A stretch of 64,000 nucleotides of DNA from Salegentibacter sp. (lineage in GTDB: Bacteria > Bacteroidota > Bacteroidia > Flavobacteriales > Flavobacteriaceae). This document shows positions 25,375 through 33,606 of this stretch, piece by piece. Both the position numbers and the translations under genes were made by a program. Within the stretch, counting starts at the first letter, position 1; each line of letters starts with the position of its first letter. Below the pieces are notes generated by a model. The model was not told the origin of the DNA and searched no databases. It saw nothing but the letters and a program-made list of their open reading frames with translations. Location of the stretch: positions 30,544 to 94,543 of the forward strand of contig JAGXIH010000011.1 in assembly GCA_024635795.1 (NCBI GenBank), written 5' to 3'.

Positions 25375-25713
25375 TTAATGAAGAGATTTTTTTCCGGTTT
25401 CTCGGGTTCGTATTCGGTAAACTTCTTTGACCGTGGAAATGAATATTTTTCCATCGCCCACGTTCCCAGTATAAGCGGTTTCTAAAAGGATATTGACCGC
25501 GGCCTCGGTAAAATTGTCACTAACCACCATAGAAAGCATACGTCTTTGAATATCGCTGGTACTATATGCAACCCCGCGGTAAACTTTCCCGTGTTTTTCA
25601 TTTCCAACGCCTGTGACATCCCAGTAGGTAAAGAAGTTCACATTAATTTGTTGAAGGGCATCTTTAACCTCCTCGAATTTCGATTTCCGGATTATTGCTT
25701 CAATCTTTTTCAT
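25375..25713 (-). CDS. glnK: P-II nitrogen regulatory protein
   Basis: A 112-residue P-II trimeric signal protein, first gene of the amt operon (1-nt gap to amt). Core motifs: MKKIEAIIRKSKFEEVKDAL at the N-terminus, T-loop VGNEKHGKVYRGVAYSTSD with Tyr50 aligned to the uridylylated Tyr51 of enteric P-II, and GNVGDGKIFISTVKEVYRIRT near the end (ATP/2-oxoglutarate site). It should close Amt when nitrogen is plentiful. The T-loop differs from the enteric RGAEYMVDF by YSTSD, so modification by uridylylation is uncertain. Confidence 0.93.
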   Translation of the reverse strand: MKKIEAIIRKSKFEEVKDALQQINVNFFTYWDVTGVGNEKHGKVYRGVAYSTSDIQRRMLSMVVSDNFTEAAVNILLETAYTGNVGDGKIFISTVKEVYRIRTRETGKKSLH

Positions 25714-25829
25714 ATAAAGATTTTTATTGTCTTTTGATGTTCATAGGTAATACTCATATCGGTAATCACGCTTATGTTGAATCCCGGTTATGCGTATTTA
25801 ATATGTTCAAATCGACTATTGATTTGATT

Positions 25830-25837
25830 CAAAAGTA
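25830..25837 (-). promoter_or_regulatory. Possible distal -7 element of the glnK-amt operon
   Basis: TACTTTTG on the minus strand, 116 nt before the glnK ATG; would leave a long leader. Confidence 0.35.
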
Positions 25838-25902
25838 TAAAATAATTCTTCAGAGGAATAAAAATTAGGGCTGTGTCGATTACTTTTATTAAAATATAAA
25901 AA

Positions 25903-25928
25903 ACGACCCCTAAAAAATTAGGGGTCGT
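25903..25928 (-). terminator. Terminator of the SRPBCC-crcB operon
   Basis: Perfect 11-bp stem ACGACCCCTAA (25903-25913) / TTAGGGGTCGT (25918-25928), loop of four, T-rich on the minus-strand exit side. Confidence 0.8.
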
Positions 25929-25976
25929 ATAAATATAAGTATATTTTTTATGGAATTCGTATACGAATCTAGGGGG

Positions 25977-26351
25977 TTATAGCGATTTAGAGAAGAAAAG
26001 ACCTAAACCTATAGCAAGAATTCCCAGGATAATACTACCCAGGGTATAAATAAGGAAATGTAGATAATCGCCCGACTTTAGAAGGCTTTGATTTTCAAAA
26101 GCGAAAGTGGAAAAAGTAGTGAAGCCTCCACAAAATCCTACGGCAAGTGCAAGATTGATATTTGAATTCAGGGCATTGTTCTTTATGGCCCAACCAAGAA
26201 TAATACCTAATAGCAGGCTTCCCAGTATATTTACGGTAAGGGTGCCGTATGGAATGCTGAAATGGGCTTTGTTCAGGTATTTGGTTACCAGAAATCTTAA
26301 AGCGCTGCCAAGGCCACCTCCTAAAAAAACAAGGATAATTTGTTTAGCCAT
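25977..26351 (-). CDS. crcB: Fluoride channel CrcB/Fluc
   Basis: A 124-residue, four-helix dual-topology fluoride exporter. Motifs GGGLGSALRFLVTKYLN (N-terminal Arg) and GFCGGFTTFSTFAFEN (Na+ site and the Phe-box) identify the family. It starts 5 bp after the stop of the SRPBCC gene, so it is the second gene of that operon; no fluoride riboswitch could sit between them. Confidence 0.95.
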   Translation of the reverse strand: MAKQIILVFLGGGLGSALRFLVTKYLNKAHFSIPYGTLTVNILGSLLLGIILGWAIKNNALNSNINLALAVGFCGGFTTFSTFAFENQSLLKSGDYLHFLIYTLGSIILGILAIGLGLFFSKSL

Positions 26352-26356
26352 TCAAA

Positions 26357-27388
26357 CTATTTAATCGGAAAATGAATCTGTGTGACCCAATCTGCCGGGT
26401 TAGGATTACTTTCAGGCCCGGTAATATATACTTCAAAAACATCTTCTTCTTCATTTAATTCCAGGCTGTGTTCTTCAATATAATCGTAGGCCGTATTCCA
26501 GGCATCCGGGAGGTTTTTATAATCACCCTTAAGGGTTGCTCTTAAAACTTTTTGGTTTGGAAGGTTGCCGTTAAGTACCTGGCTATTATTTGGCGTTACC
26601 ACCTGATTCGGTGTAAAGATCCCTGCTGAAAAAATTGCTGTACCGGCATTTTCATCCCTTTCATTATAAAGGGTAAAAGGTTTCCCGCTTATTTCTATAT
26701 TATTTTCTTCCATATAGGTTCTTACATCTGCGATCATTTTTTGCACACGCTGATTTACCTGGGAAGTTTTTGTGGCTGTAGTGGTGTACATATAATAGCC
26801 ACCTCCGTGCTGTATTACTCCGTCTATATTGATGGAAAATTTTTCCATTTTCTTTATTACAGAATTTTCCAGGTTCTCCAGGCCTTTTCTGAACATTGGC
26901 CGCATCATTCCACTTAAGGTTTCAGATTGGAAACTGAAAGCGAGTTTTTCCATAAAACTCTGGGTGCCTTTCATACCCCAGGTAACTTTGGTACTATCTT
27001 CCATTTCGTTGAATTCCCAGTAAATATCACTGGTGGAAGAGCCAAAAGGCGTGTCAAAGCTTATTTCCTGGTCTATGCCTGAAAAAGGTTTAGCGTCCAG
27101 CGTCTTAATATTTCCATCTCCCATACTCTCACTTCTCCAGGAATAACCGGCATCTGTACCACGGGTTTTTTCATCATATTCAACTACCATATCCTCTGCC
27201 TCCAGAGACCAGGGTTCCCAATTACGCCAGTTATGGTATTCATTCACTTCATTAAAAACCACTTCTACCGGAGCAGGAATTATTCGGGTTTCTTCAATGT
27301 GATATTCCCCGTCTTTGGTAGCGATATAAATTGAACCGGCAATTACAATAATAAGAAGTAAAAAGAGGAGGTATTTAAATATTTTCAT
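26357..27388 (-). CDS. SRPBCC / GyrI-like domain membrane-anchored protein
   Basis: A 343-residue protein with one N-terminal transmembrane helix (YLLFLLLIIVIAGSIYIAT). Residues ~30-175 are an SRPBCC (START-like) ligand-binding domain (IIPAPVEVVFNEVNEYHNWR, TKVTWGMKGTQSFMEKL), and ~185-340 a GyrI-like/effector-binding domain (GGGYYMYTTTATKT, KVLRATLKGDYKNLPDAW, VFEVYITGPESNPNPADW). The pair is seen in Bacteroidota, where function is unknown; both parts bind small hydrophobic molecules in other proteins. Upstream gene of crcB. Confidence 0.87.
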   Translation of the reverse strand: MKIFKYLLFLLLIIVIAGSIYIATKDGEYHIEETRIIPAPVEVVFNEVNEYHNWRNWEPWSLEAEDMVVEYDEKTRGTDAGYSWRSESMGDGNIKTLDAKPFSGIDQEISFDTPFGSSTSDIYWEFNEMEDSTKVTWGMKGTQSFMEKLAFSFQSETLSGMMRPMFRKGLENLENSVIKKMEKFSINIDGVIQHGGGYYMYTTTATKTSQVNQRVQKMIADVRTYMEENNIEISGKPFTLYNERDENAGTAIFSAGIFTPNQVVTPNNSQVLNGNLPNQKVLRATLKGDYKNLPDAWNTAYDYIEEHSLELNEEEDVFEVYITGPESNPNPADWVTQIHFPIK

Positions 27389-27457
27389 TTTGGCAGTGGT
27401 TGATTATACTGCTAATATAAAGAATTTAACAAACCAATATCGCTATTCCCGGCTAGA

Positions 27458-27646
27458 TTAATGCCCAAGCCATGATTTCAGGAAAAAAAGAAGAATTATA
27501 AAACCAATAAAACCAATTAATACATAAATACTGCCTTTATAATACTTCTTGTGCAGTTTGGTATCTTTCCGGTAGGAGAGGATAATTATTGCAACAAATG
27601 CAATAAGGAAGAGGGCAGCAAATACTAATTGTCCGGTGCTAAACAT
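27458..27646 (-). CDS. Small membrane protein
   Basis: A 62-residue protein with two transmembrane helices (LVFAALFLIAFVAIIILSY and GSIYVLIGFIGFIILLFFL) joined by a short basic loop RKDTKLHKKYYK. No named family is recognised, but it looks like a small conserved flavobacterial membrane protein. A -7 promoter element lies 16 nt upstream, supporting that it is real. Confidence 0.72.
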   Translation of the reverse strand: MFSTGQLVFAALFLIAFVAIIILSYRKDTKLHKKYYKGSIYVLIGFIGFIILLFFLKSWLGH

Positions 27647-27662
27647 TCTGAATTATTTGTGG

Positions 27663-27670
27663 CAAAGTTA
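27663..27670 (-). promoter_or_regulatory. -7 promoter element of the small membrane protein gene
   Basis: TAACTTTG on the minus strand, 16 nt before the ATG at 27646. Confidence 0.5.
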
Positions 27671-27794
27671 CATTTTTATAGTTTTATCCTATCTAATTAT
27701 TGCGGAACAAAAAGAAAACTAATAAATTATAAAACCCAGGATTAGTTCTTTATCATAGTTCTTCGAAAGCTTGGGCTAATTTTAAAGGAAAAAT

Positions 27795-28802
27795 ATGAAA
27801 TACACTCTTTATATCTTATTGATCTTGTTCAGTTTTTCTTCTTTTAAAGAAAAATCCGAAAAAGAATCAAAGACCAGAAAAACTAAAAGCAGTGCTGTAA
27901 AAAAATCTTCCAAACAGTATCATTCAGCAGATTTTCAGCTTGTGTTTGAATATCCAGTGAATTATGAAGTAAGAGAAGACAGTCTTGCAGGGCAGACTCC
28001 CGTAATAAATGTATCCAGAAAAAATAATCCTGGGGTGCCTCCCTATGGAATTCACGAGGATTTCGAAAATACATATATTTCATTTTTACCTGACGGCTTT
28101 GGAGTAGATGGCCCTGCAGGAACTCAAAAATCTGTTGAGGAATTCGGCAACCCACTGCCTTTTTCTTTTGAAGTTGATGAAAAGGAATCGCGGGTTTATC
28201 TATTGAATAATGGAGAGGTCTGGGGTTTTTACCTTCGGTTTTCTACCCTTCCTGAAAGCTGGAGTGAATTTGGCGGTATATTTATCAGGTATAAAGTGTG
28301 GGACTTTGAAGCCCGATGTAAATCCTCGGCAGATGAGGAAATACCTATTGAAGAATGCGATCCCCTGACAGGAGATAAGATTTTATATTTTGGGGAAGTG
28401 GATGGAAAATCTAAAAAGGAGATCGATGAAATCCTTAAGAGTCTTTGGTTCTCCTTAGAAAATTATGATCGCAAGGAAATTTCAGATTTAATCAGGATTG
28501 ATAAGCCGGTTAAAGGGAAAACCATAGAATCTCCTCTCCAAATTACAGGAGAAGCCCGCGGGAACTGGTTTTTTGAAGCCACAGCTCCCGTAGAACTCCT
28601 TGATGGGAATTTTCAATCTCTTGGCATAAGCTACATCGAAGTTTTGAATGCTGACTGGATGACCGAAGATTTTGTAGACTTTCGAGGCAGTATTGATTTT
28701 ATAAAGCCAGACACCAAAAACGGATATTTGTTGCTCAAAAAAAGCAATGCTTCAGGAAAGCCCGAACTGGACCAGATACTAAGAATCCCTGTTAAATTTT
28801 AA
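27795..28802 (+). CDS. Secreted protein with C-terminal Gmad2-type Ig-like domain
   Basis: A 335-residue protein with an N-terminal hydrophobic signal (YTLYILLILFSFSSF) and a basic Lys-rich linker. Residues ~40-230 are not recognised. Residues ~238-335 match the Gmad2 Ig-like domain: ESPLQITGEARGNWFFEATA, PVELLDGNFQSLG, WMTEDFVDFRGSIDF and a LDQILRIPVKF end. Gmad2 occurs in Gram-positive germination proteins and widely in secreted proteins of unknown role. It converges on ilvE with a 1-bp gap. Confidence 0.8.
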   Translation: MKYTLYILLILFSFSSFKEKSEKESKTRKTKSSAVKKSSKQYHSADFQLVFEYPVNYEVREDSLAGQTPVINVSRKNNPGVPPYGIHEDFENTYISFLPDGFGVDGPAGTQKSVEEFGNPLPFSFEVDEKESRVYLLNNGEVWGFYLRFSTLPESWSEFGGIFIRYKVWDFEARCKSSADEEIPIEECDPLTGDKILYFGEVDGKSKKEIDEILKSLWFSLENYDRKEISDLIRIDKPVKGKTIESPLQITGEARGNWFFEATAPVELLDGNFQSLGISYIEVLNADWMTEDFVDFRGSIDFIKPDTKNGYLLLKKSNASGKPELDQILRIPVKF

Positions 28803-28803
28803 A

Positions 28804-29874
28804 CTACTGTTTTACTTCGTATCTCCAGCCGAATTTATCTTCGGCCTGGTTATACTGGATTTTCATCAGTTTATCTTTAAAGAAACTAGCGTAGGTATCC
28901 TCAAATTTTGGAAGCTCAAATTTTTCGCCTTTATGTCCAAACCCAACAATTGGGTTGATCACAGCTGCAGTACCGGCGCCAAACATTTCTTTTAGTTCTC
29001 CCTTTCTGGCAGCTTCAACGATCTCTTTAACGCTTACCTTTCTCACTTCAACAGGAATATTGAATTCTTCGGCAAGGGTAATAATGCTCTTTCGGGTAAC
29101 TCCATCCAGGATCCTGTCGCTGGTAGGAGCAGTGAGCAATTTATCTCCAACCCTGAAGAAAATATTCATTGTTCCCGCTTCTTCCAGGTATTCGTGCGTA
29201 TTGGCGTCGGTCCAAACTATCTGCTGGAAGCCTTCCTCTTTTGCAAGGTTTGTAGGATGGAACTGCGCAGCATAGTTTCCGGCAGCTTTGGCATATCCCA
29301 CGCCACCATCGGCAGCACGGCTAAAAGTCTCTGAAAATTTTACTCTTACCTCGCCACTGTAATAAGCCTGGGCCGGTGAGCAAATAATCATAAATTTATA
29401 TTTGGTAGATGGTGCAGCAGAAACACATTCTTCGGTAGCGATCACAAAAGGACGGATATAAAGTGAGTTGCCGAAACCTTTCTGAATCCATTCCTTGTCT
29501 ATTTTTAATAATTCCTCAAGGCCATTGAAGAAATAGTCCTTCGGGAATTCAGGAATAGCAAGCCTTCCACCAGATACATTTATACGTTTAAAGTTTTCTT
29601 CGGGCCTGAAAAGCCAGATTTTATCATCTTCATCTTTAAAAGCTTTCATTCCTTCGAAAACCGCCTGCCCATAATGGAAAACCTTGGCCGAAGGCATAAG
29701 TTCTATCGGGCCATAGGGTTTTATCTTAGGGGTGTTCCACTTTCCATTTTCATAATCACACTCCAACATATGATCGGTGAATATTTCACCGAATACGAGC
29801 TTGTCCAGCTTAGTTTGATCAAGTTTAGAGGTGGTAGATTTTATAATTTCGAGAGAGGAAGTGTCGGTTTTCAT
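28804..29874 (-). CDS. ilvE: Branched-chain amino acid aminotransferase
   Basis: A 356-residue class IV PLP aminotransferase of the BCAT type, which makes or degrades Val, Leu and Ile using 2-oxoglutarate/glutamate. Conserved segments: FHYGQAVFEGMKAFKDED, SLYIRPFVIATEE, the PLP Lys in GGVGYAKAAGNYAA, EYLEEAGTMNIFF and GVTRKSIITLAEE. The ~360-residue size is that of the eukaryote-like BCAT subgroup, not the 309-residue E. coli type. Start 29874 (MKTDTSSLEI) is preferred over 29895, which overlaps the -7 element. Confidence 0.95.
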   Translation of the reverse strand: MKTDTSSLEIIKSTTSKLDQTKLDKLVFGEIFTDHMLECDYENGKWNTPKIKPYGPIELMPSAKVFHYGQAVFEGMKAFKDEDDKIWLFRPEENFKRINVSGGRLAIPEFPKDYFFNGLEELLKIDKEWIQKGFGNSLYIRPFVIATEECVSAAPSTKYKFMIICSPAQAYYSGEVRVKFSETFSRAADGGVGYAKAAGNYAAQFHPTNLAKEEGFQQIVWTDANTHEYLEEAGTMNIFFRVGDKLLTAPTSDRILDGVTRKSIITLAEEFNIPVEVRKVSVKEIVEAARKGELKEMFGAGTAAVINPIVGFGHKGEKFELPKFEDTYASFFKDKLMKIQYNQAEDKFGWRYEVKQ

Positions 29875-29892
29875 TGATTTAAATTTAGTTAA

Positions 29893-29900
29893 CAAATTTA
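29893..29900 (-). promoter_or_regulatory. -7 promoter element of ilvE
   Basis: TAAATTTG on the minus strand, 18 nt before ATG 29874; TTG at 29927-29925 is 24 nt further up. Confidence 0.5.
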
Positions 29901-29974
29901 CCGAAATATTGGCAGAATAAAAATCAAAAGTTTTGGTAAATTAGTTTTTTGCTAATCACCTAAGCTAATCCACA

Positions 29975-30457
29975 ATGAAGAAAATAATTTCTGTAATCAC
30001 ATTATTTTTGACCTTGTTTTGCTGGAATATTAGTTTTGCTCAAAATTCTAAAGATGTTTCCTACTCTTCTTATGGAGAGAAAATTTCTCAGGAAAAGGCA
30101 ATTGAGCCCCTGGCAGCGAAAACTCAGTTCGACCTTTTGAAAGTTGGGGATACTTTAGATCTTAAATTTTCTACCAAAGTAAAAAGCGTATGCAAGATGA
30201 AGGGATGCTGGATGATCCTGGACCTTCCCGGGGAAGAAGTGCGGGTTACCTTTAAAGATTATGGTTTTTTTGTTCCAAAAGATATTGAAGATAGGGAAGT
30301 GATTGTTGCTGGGAAGGCATATCTGGAAGAAATTTCGGTTGATGATCAAAAACATTACGCTGAGGATGAAGGAAAAACTGAAGAGGAAATAGCACTTATT
30401 AATGAGCCCGTTTTAACCAGATCCTTTTTGGCCCATGGAGTTTTACTAAAAGAATAA
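29975..30457 (+). CDS. DUF4920 secreted protein
   Basis: A 160-residue protein with a signal peptide (to ISFAQ, ~22). It has the DUF4920 core: VSYSSYGEKISQEKAI, STKVKSVCKMKGCWMILDLPG with a conserved Cys pair, and FKDYGFFVPKDIEDREVIVAGKA, an OB-like beta fold. Function unknown; the Cys-x-x-Lys-Gly-Cys motif could bind a metal. It ends 1 nt before mnmD. Confidence 0.9.
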   Translation: MKKIISVITLFLTLFCWNISFAQNSKDVSYSSYGEKISQEKAIEPLAAKTQFDLLKVGDTLDLKFSTKVKSVCKMKGCWMILDLPGEEVRVTFKDYGFFVPKDIEDREVIVAGKAYLEEISVDDQKHYAEDEGKTEEEIALINEPVLTRSFLAHGVLLKE

Positions 30458-30458
30458 T

Positions 30459-31133
30459 TTGGAAAGAAAGATAATAAAGACTGCCGATGGGTCTGTAACA
30501 ATTCATTTACCCGAGTGGGATGAACAATACCATTCTAAACACGGCGCGGTGCAGGAAGCCCAGCATGTTTTTATTAAAATGGGTTTGCATCATTTTTTAA
30601 AGCAAAACCAAAAACCTAAGCTTTCCATACTGGAAATAGGTTTTGGTACCGGGCTTAACGCTTTTATCACTTTTCTGGAAGCTCAGAAGTTACCTTTGCA
30701 ATTTGACTATACCGGGGTGGAAGCTTATCCTGTCACTTCTGAAGAAATTGCTGCCTTGAATTATGCTGAAATGCTTTCAGCAGAAAGTCAGCAGGGGGCA
30801 TTGCAGAAGATGCATGATTGTCCCTGGGAACAATATGTAGAAATAAGCGATAATTTCAAATTGAAGAAACTTCAAAAGAAATTTGATGAGATCACCATAA
30901 AAAATGAGGTTGACATCATTTATTTTGATGCTTTTGGGGCCAGGGTGCAACCTGATCTCTGGACTGAGGAGATTTTTGAAATAATGTATTCTGCTTTAAA
31001 AGGAGGAGGAATCCTGGTCACTTATTCGGCTAAGGGAAGTGTTAGGCGGGCTATGCAAAAAGTAGGTTTTATCGTTGAAAGACTTCCCGGCCCGCCAGGA
31101 AAACGGGAAATGTTAAGAGGGACAAAAAATTGA
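30459..31133 (+). CDS. mnmD: tRNA U34 5-methylaminomethyl-2-thiouridine methyltransferase MnmD
   Basis: A 224-residue SAM-dependent methyltransferase that makes mnm5s2U in the wobble position of tRNAs, as a stand-alone MnmD without the oxidase half of E. coli MnmC. Motifs: HLPEWDEQYHSKHGAVQEA, SAM site LEIGFGTGLNAF, YFDAFGARVQPDLW and PGPPGKREMLRG at the C-terminus. Start is TTG 30459, one nt after the previous stop (TAAtTTG); the next ATG is inside the conserved N-terminal block, so a non-ATG start is well supported. Probably translated by coupling to the DUF4920 gene. Confidence 0.92.
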   Translation: MERKIIKTADGSVTIHLPEWDEQYHSKHGAVQEAQHVFIKMGLHHFLKQNQKPKLSILEIGFGTGLNAFITFLEAQKLPLQFDYTGVEAYPVTSEEIAALNYAEMLSAESQQGALQKMHDCPWEQYVEISDNFKLKKLQKKFDEITIKNEVDIIYFDAFGARVQPDLWTEEIFEIMYSALKGGGILVTYSAKGSVRRAMQKVGFIVERLPGPPGKREMLRGTKN

Positions 31134-31204
31134 ATTGCAATCATGTTAAACCTCTAATAAAATCTTGGGGTAGCCCGCGGCAAGTGCTTATCTTGTAAAG
31201 AAAA

Positions 31205-32110
31205 ATGCGTGTATTAATTACCGGAGCTACCGGCCTTATTGGAACAAGGGTTACCCAATTATGTCAGGAAAAAGGTATTAAGGTAAATTATCTTACTACC
31301 ACCAAAGATAAAATTGAATCCAAACCCGATTATAAAGGATTTTACTGGAACCCGGAAAAAGACGAAATAGACCCTGAGGCTTTTAAGGGTGTGAGTGCTA
31401 TAATTAATCTTGTTGGAGAGAATATCGCTAAACGCTGGACGCAGGAGCAAAAAGATAAAATTATAAGCAGCAGGGTAGATACGGCGGCACTGCTGTATAA
31501 AACCCTTCAGAATAACAATCATCATATCACCCATTTTATTTCTGCCAGTGCAATTGGGATCTATCCCAGTTCTCTCGAGAAACTCTACACCGAAGAAAAT
31601 GAGGCTGTAGATGATTCCTTTGTTGGGGAGGTTGTTGTGCAATGGGAAGAAGTCGCCGATAATTTTAGTGACTTGGGAATGGATGTTGCCAAAATACGGG
31701 TAGGCCTTGTTTTAGCCCGGGAGGGTGGTTTACTGGAGAAGCTAAAGGAGCCTTTGAATTTTAACGTGGGCTCTCCGCTTGGCAGTGGCAATCAGTGGCA
31801 ATCCTGGATACATATAAATGATGTGGCGGGAATTTTTGTGCATACCCTGGAAAATAAACTGGAAGGTACCTTTAATGCGGTTGCGCCCAATCCTGTGACC
31901 AATAAGGAACTGATAAACGAAGTCGCATCTAAAATGGGAAAATCGGTATGGTTGCCTAATGTGCCGGCATTTGCTTTAAAAGCGGTTCTGGGAGAAATGT
32001 CACGGCTTGTCTTATCCAGCCAGCTGGTGAGCAGCGATAAAATAGAACAAACAGGGTATAGATTTGAATACACTAATTTAGCGAAAGCCTTGGAAGATAC
32101 TATGCAATAA
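31205..32110 (+). CDS. TIGR01777 family NAD(P)-dependent epimerase
   Basis: A 301-residue SDR-family protein of the YfcH/TIGR01777 group: nucleotide site ITGATGLIGTRV, INLVGENIAKRWTQEQKD, SASAIGIYPSS, IRVGLVLAREGGLL, and the C-terminal DUF1731 part with LVLSSQLVSSDKIEQTGYRF. The usual YxxxK is replaced, as in the family. Substrate unknown. A bidirectional terminator follows. Confidence 0.93.
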   Translation: MRVLITGATGLIGTRVTQLCQEKGIKVNYLTTTKDKIESKPDYKGFYWNPEKDEIDPEAFKGVSAIINLVGENIAKRWTQEQKDKIISSRVDTAALLYKTLQNNNHHITHFISASAIGIYPSSLEKLYTEENEAVDDSFVGEVVVQWEEVADNFSDLGMDVAKIRVGLVLAREGGLLEKLKEPLNFNVGSPLGSGNQWQSWIHINDVAGIFVHTLENKLEGTFNAVAPNPVTNKELINEVASKMGKSVWLPNVPAFALKAVLGEMSRLVLSSQLVSSDKIEQTGYRFEYTNLAKALEDTMQ

Positions 32111-32114
32111 AAAA

Positions 32115-32139
32115 AACCACCAGATTTGGTGGCTTTTTT
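32115..32139. terminator. Bidirectional terminator
   Basis: CCACC (32117-32121) / GGTGG (32128-32132) with A run before and T run after; serves the epimerase gene and the converging YceI gene. Confidence 0.7.
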
Positions 32140-32159
32140 TATTGGTAGTAATGGTGATT

Positions 32160-32828
32160 TTAGGATTTTTCGGCGACTAGTCTTATCCTCAAATTTATAT
32201 CATCATAGACAAAATTATCTCCAAGACCATCAAAGACTGACTTTGATCCAAAATTAACTTTCCAATGGGTGCGATCTATACTGAATTCATTGCTTGAGAT
32301 TTCTACCTGATCTCCACTGTGAGTAATGTTAACCGGGAAGGTGATATTTTTGGTGTCTTCTTTTATAGTAAGATTGCCCGAAAGCATAGTCTGCCCATTT
32401 TCTTCAGTTATATCGGTGATTTCGAAGGTGGCTTCAGGATATTTTTCCGTATTAAAAAAATCACCTTCCTTGCCTTCAACGGTACCTTTTAGATGGGCCT
32501 CAAGGTCAGAGCGATCCTTACCTTTTAGGTCGGTCACCTCTATGGATTTCATATCAATTACAAAACTTCCACTTTCAATGGTGCTGTCGTTCGCCTTGAA
32601 GGAACCTTCTGCAAGTTTAATGGTCCCCGTGTGAGTGGCGGTGGGTTTCCGGCCTTTCCAGTGAATAGCAGATTCATCGGTCCTCACTTTAAAAGTTTCA
32701 GCTTCAAGATTCGCTTCGCGGGCATCTCTGGCATCTTCTGTTTTAGCTTTATTGTTTTCATTTTTACAACCTGTAACAGCTATACTTAGAAAAGCAATAA
32801 AAAATGTTTTACTTAAAAGTTTTCTCAT
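32160..32828 (-). CDS. YceI-family lipoprotein
   Basis: A 222-residue lipoprotein (lipobox VTGC, Cys21) with a YceI lipocalin-like barrel: AIHWKGRKPTATHTGTIKLA, GSFVIDMKSIEVTDL, LKGTVEGKEGDFFNTEKYPEA (split), FEITDITEENGQTMLSGNL and IDRTHWKVNFGS. YceI proteins bind isoprenoid-like lipids. Start 32828 is selected because it gives a normal signal sequence and the 32885 extension overlaps the promoter element at 32853-32860. Confidence 0.93.
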   Translation of the reverse strand: MRKLLSKTFFIAFLSIAVTGCKNENNKAKTEDARDAREANLEAETFKVRTDESAIHWKGRKPTATHTGTIKLAEGSFKANDSTIESGSFVIDMKSIEVTDLKGKDRSDLEAHLKGTVEGKEGDFFNTEKYPEATFEITDITEENGQTMLSGNLTIKEDTKNITFPVNITHSGDQVEISSNEFSIDRTHWKVNFGSKSVFDGLGDNFVYDDINLRIRLVAEKS

Positions 32829-32852
32829 TTTTAGTCGATTTAGGTATAAATT

Positions 32853-32860
32853 CAAATTTA
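32853..32860 (-). promoter_or_regulatory. -7 promoter element of the YceI gene
   Basis: TAAATTTG on the minus strand, 24 nt before ATG 32828. Confidence 0.5.
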
Positions 32861-32915
32861 AGCTTTCTGTTATTCGTAGTTTCATAAAACAATCCTAAAA
32901 TGATTTTGTGACATT

Positions 32916-32947
32916 TTGACATTTGATAAGAATTGGCAATACTTTTG
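32916..32947 (+). promoter_or_regulatory. Promoter of grpE-dnaJ
   Basis: TTG 32916-32918, 21 nt, TACTTTTG 32940-32947; 32 nt before the grpE ATG at 32980. No CIRCE-like repeat seen. Confidence 0.6.
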
Positions 32948-32979
32948 ACCGTTTCTGCCTGTATTTAAATGCTGAAAAA

Positions 32980-33576
32980 ATGAGTAAAAAGAAAACAGAT
33001 AAAACCAAAAATCACGATAATCACGTAGATGATAATTCGGTTAAAGATAAAGTAGAAGACGCTATCGACCAGGCTATTGAAGACGTTGAAGAAAATACCG
33101 AAAATAAGCAGGACGACGGGGACTTTTCTGAAACCGATAAACTAAAAGAAGAGGTTCAGAAAGAAAAAGATAAGTTTTTACGTCTTTTTGCTGAATTTGA
33201 AAATTACAAAAGACGTACCTCCAAGGAAAGACTGGAGTTGTTTAAAACTGCCAATCAGGAAGTAATGTCAGCAATGTTACCCGTTTTGGACGATTTTGAC
33301 AGGGCTTTAAATGAGATTCAGAAAACCAATGATAAAAACCTGCTTAAAGGAGTGGAACTTATTCATACTAAATTCAGTGAAACCCTAAGAAACAAGGGAT
33401 TGGAGCCTATGAATGTTGAAGAAGGGGACGATTTTGATGCAGACCTGCACGAAGCGATCACCCAAATCCCGGCGCCTTCAGAAGGTCTTAAAGGCAAGAT
33501 TGTTGATGTAGTGGAGCGTGGTTACAAACTTGGAGAGCGTATAATTCGCTATCCCAAGGTAGTTACCGGGAAATAA
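32980..33576 (+). CDS. grpE: Nucleotide exchange factor GrpE
   Basis: A 198-residue GrpE, the co-chaperone that exchanges ADP on DnaK. N-terminal ~60 residues are charged and disordered; ~65-125 form the long coiled coil (LKEEVQKEKDKFLRLFAEFE, NYKRRTSKERLELFKTANQE), and ~130-198 the beta-wing with GLEPMNVEEGDDFDADLHEAI and IIRYPKVVTGK. Start 32980 (MSKKKTDK) follows the promoter; the earlier 32923 start would precede it. dnaJ follows after 30 nt. dnaK is not in the window. Confidence 0.95.
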   Translation: MSKKKTDKTKNHDNHVDDNSVKDKVEDAIDQAIEDVEENTENKQDDGDFSETDKLKEEVQKEKDKFLRLFAEFENYKRRTSKERLELFKTANQEVMSAMLPVLDDFDRALNEIQKTNDKNLLKGVELIHTKFSETLRNKGLEPMNVEEGDDFDADLHEAITQIPAPSEGLKGKIVDVVERGYKLGERIIRYPKVVTGK

Positions 33577-33606
33577 AAAGCATTTTTTGAATCGCAAAAA
33601 CACCAA

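Noticed and set aside
25374..25454. Longer amt frame beginning MEKYSFPRSKK
   Set aside because: It would overlap the P-II coding end and add a polar tail before helix 1; the ATG one base after the P-II stop is the natural start.
26352..26356. Fluoride riboswitch before crcB
   Set aside because: Only 5 bp separate crcB from the upstream gene, so no riboswitch fits there; none was recognised before the operon.
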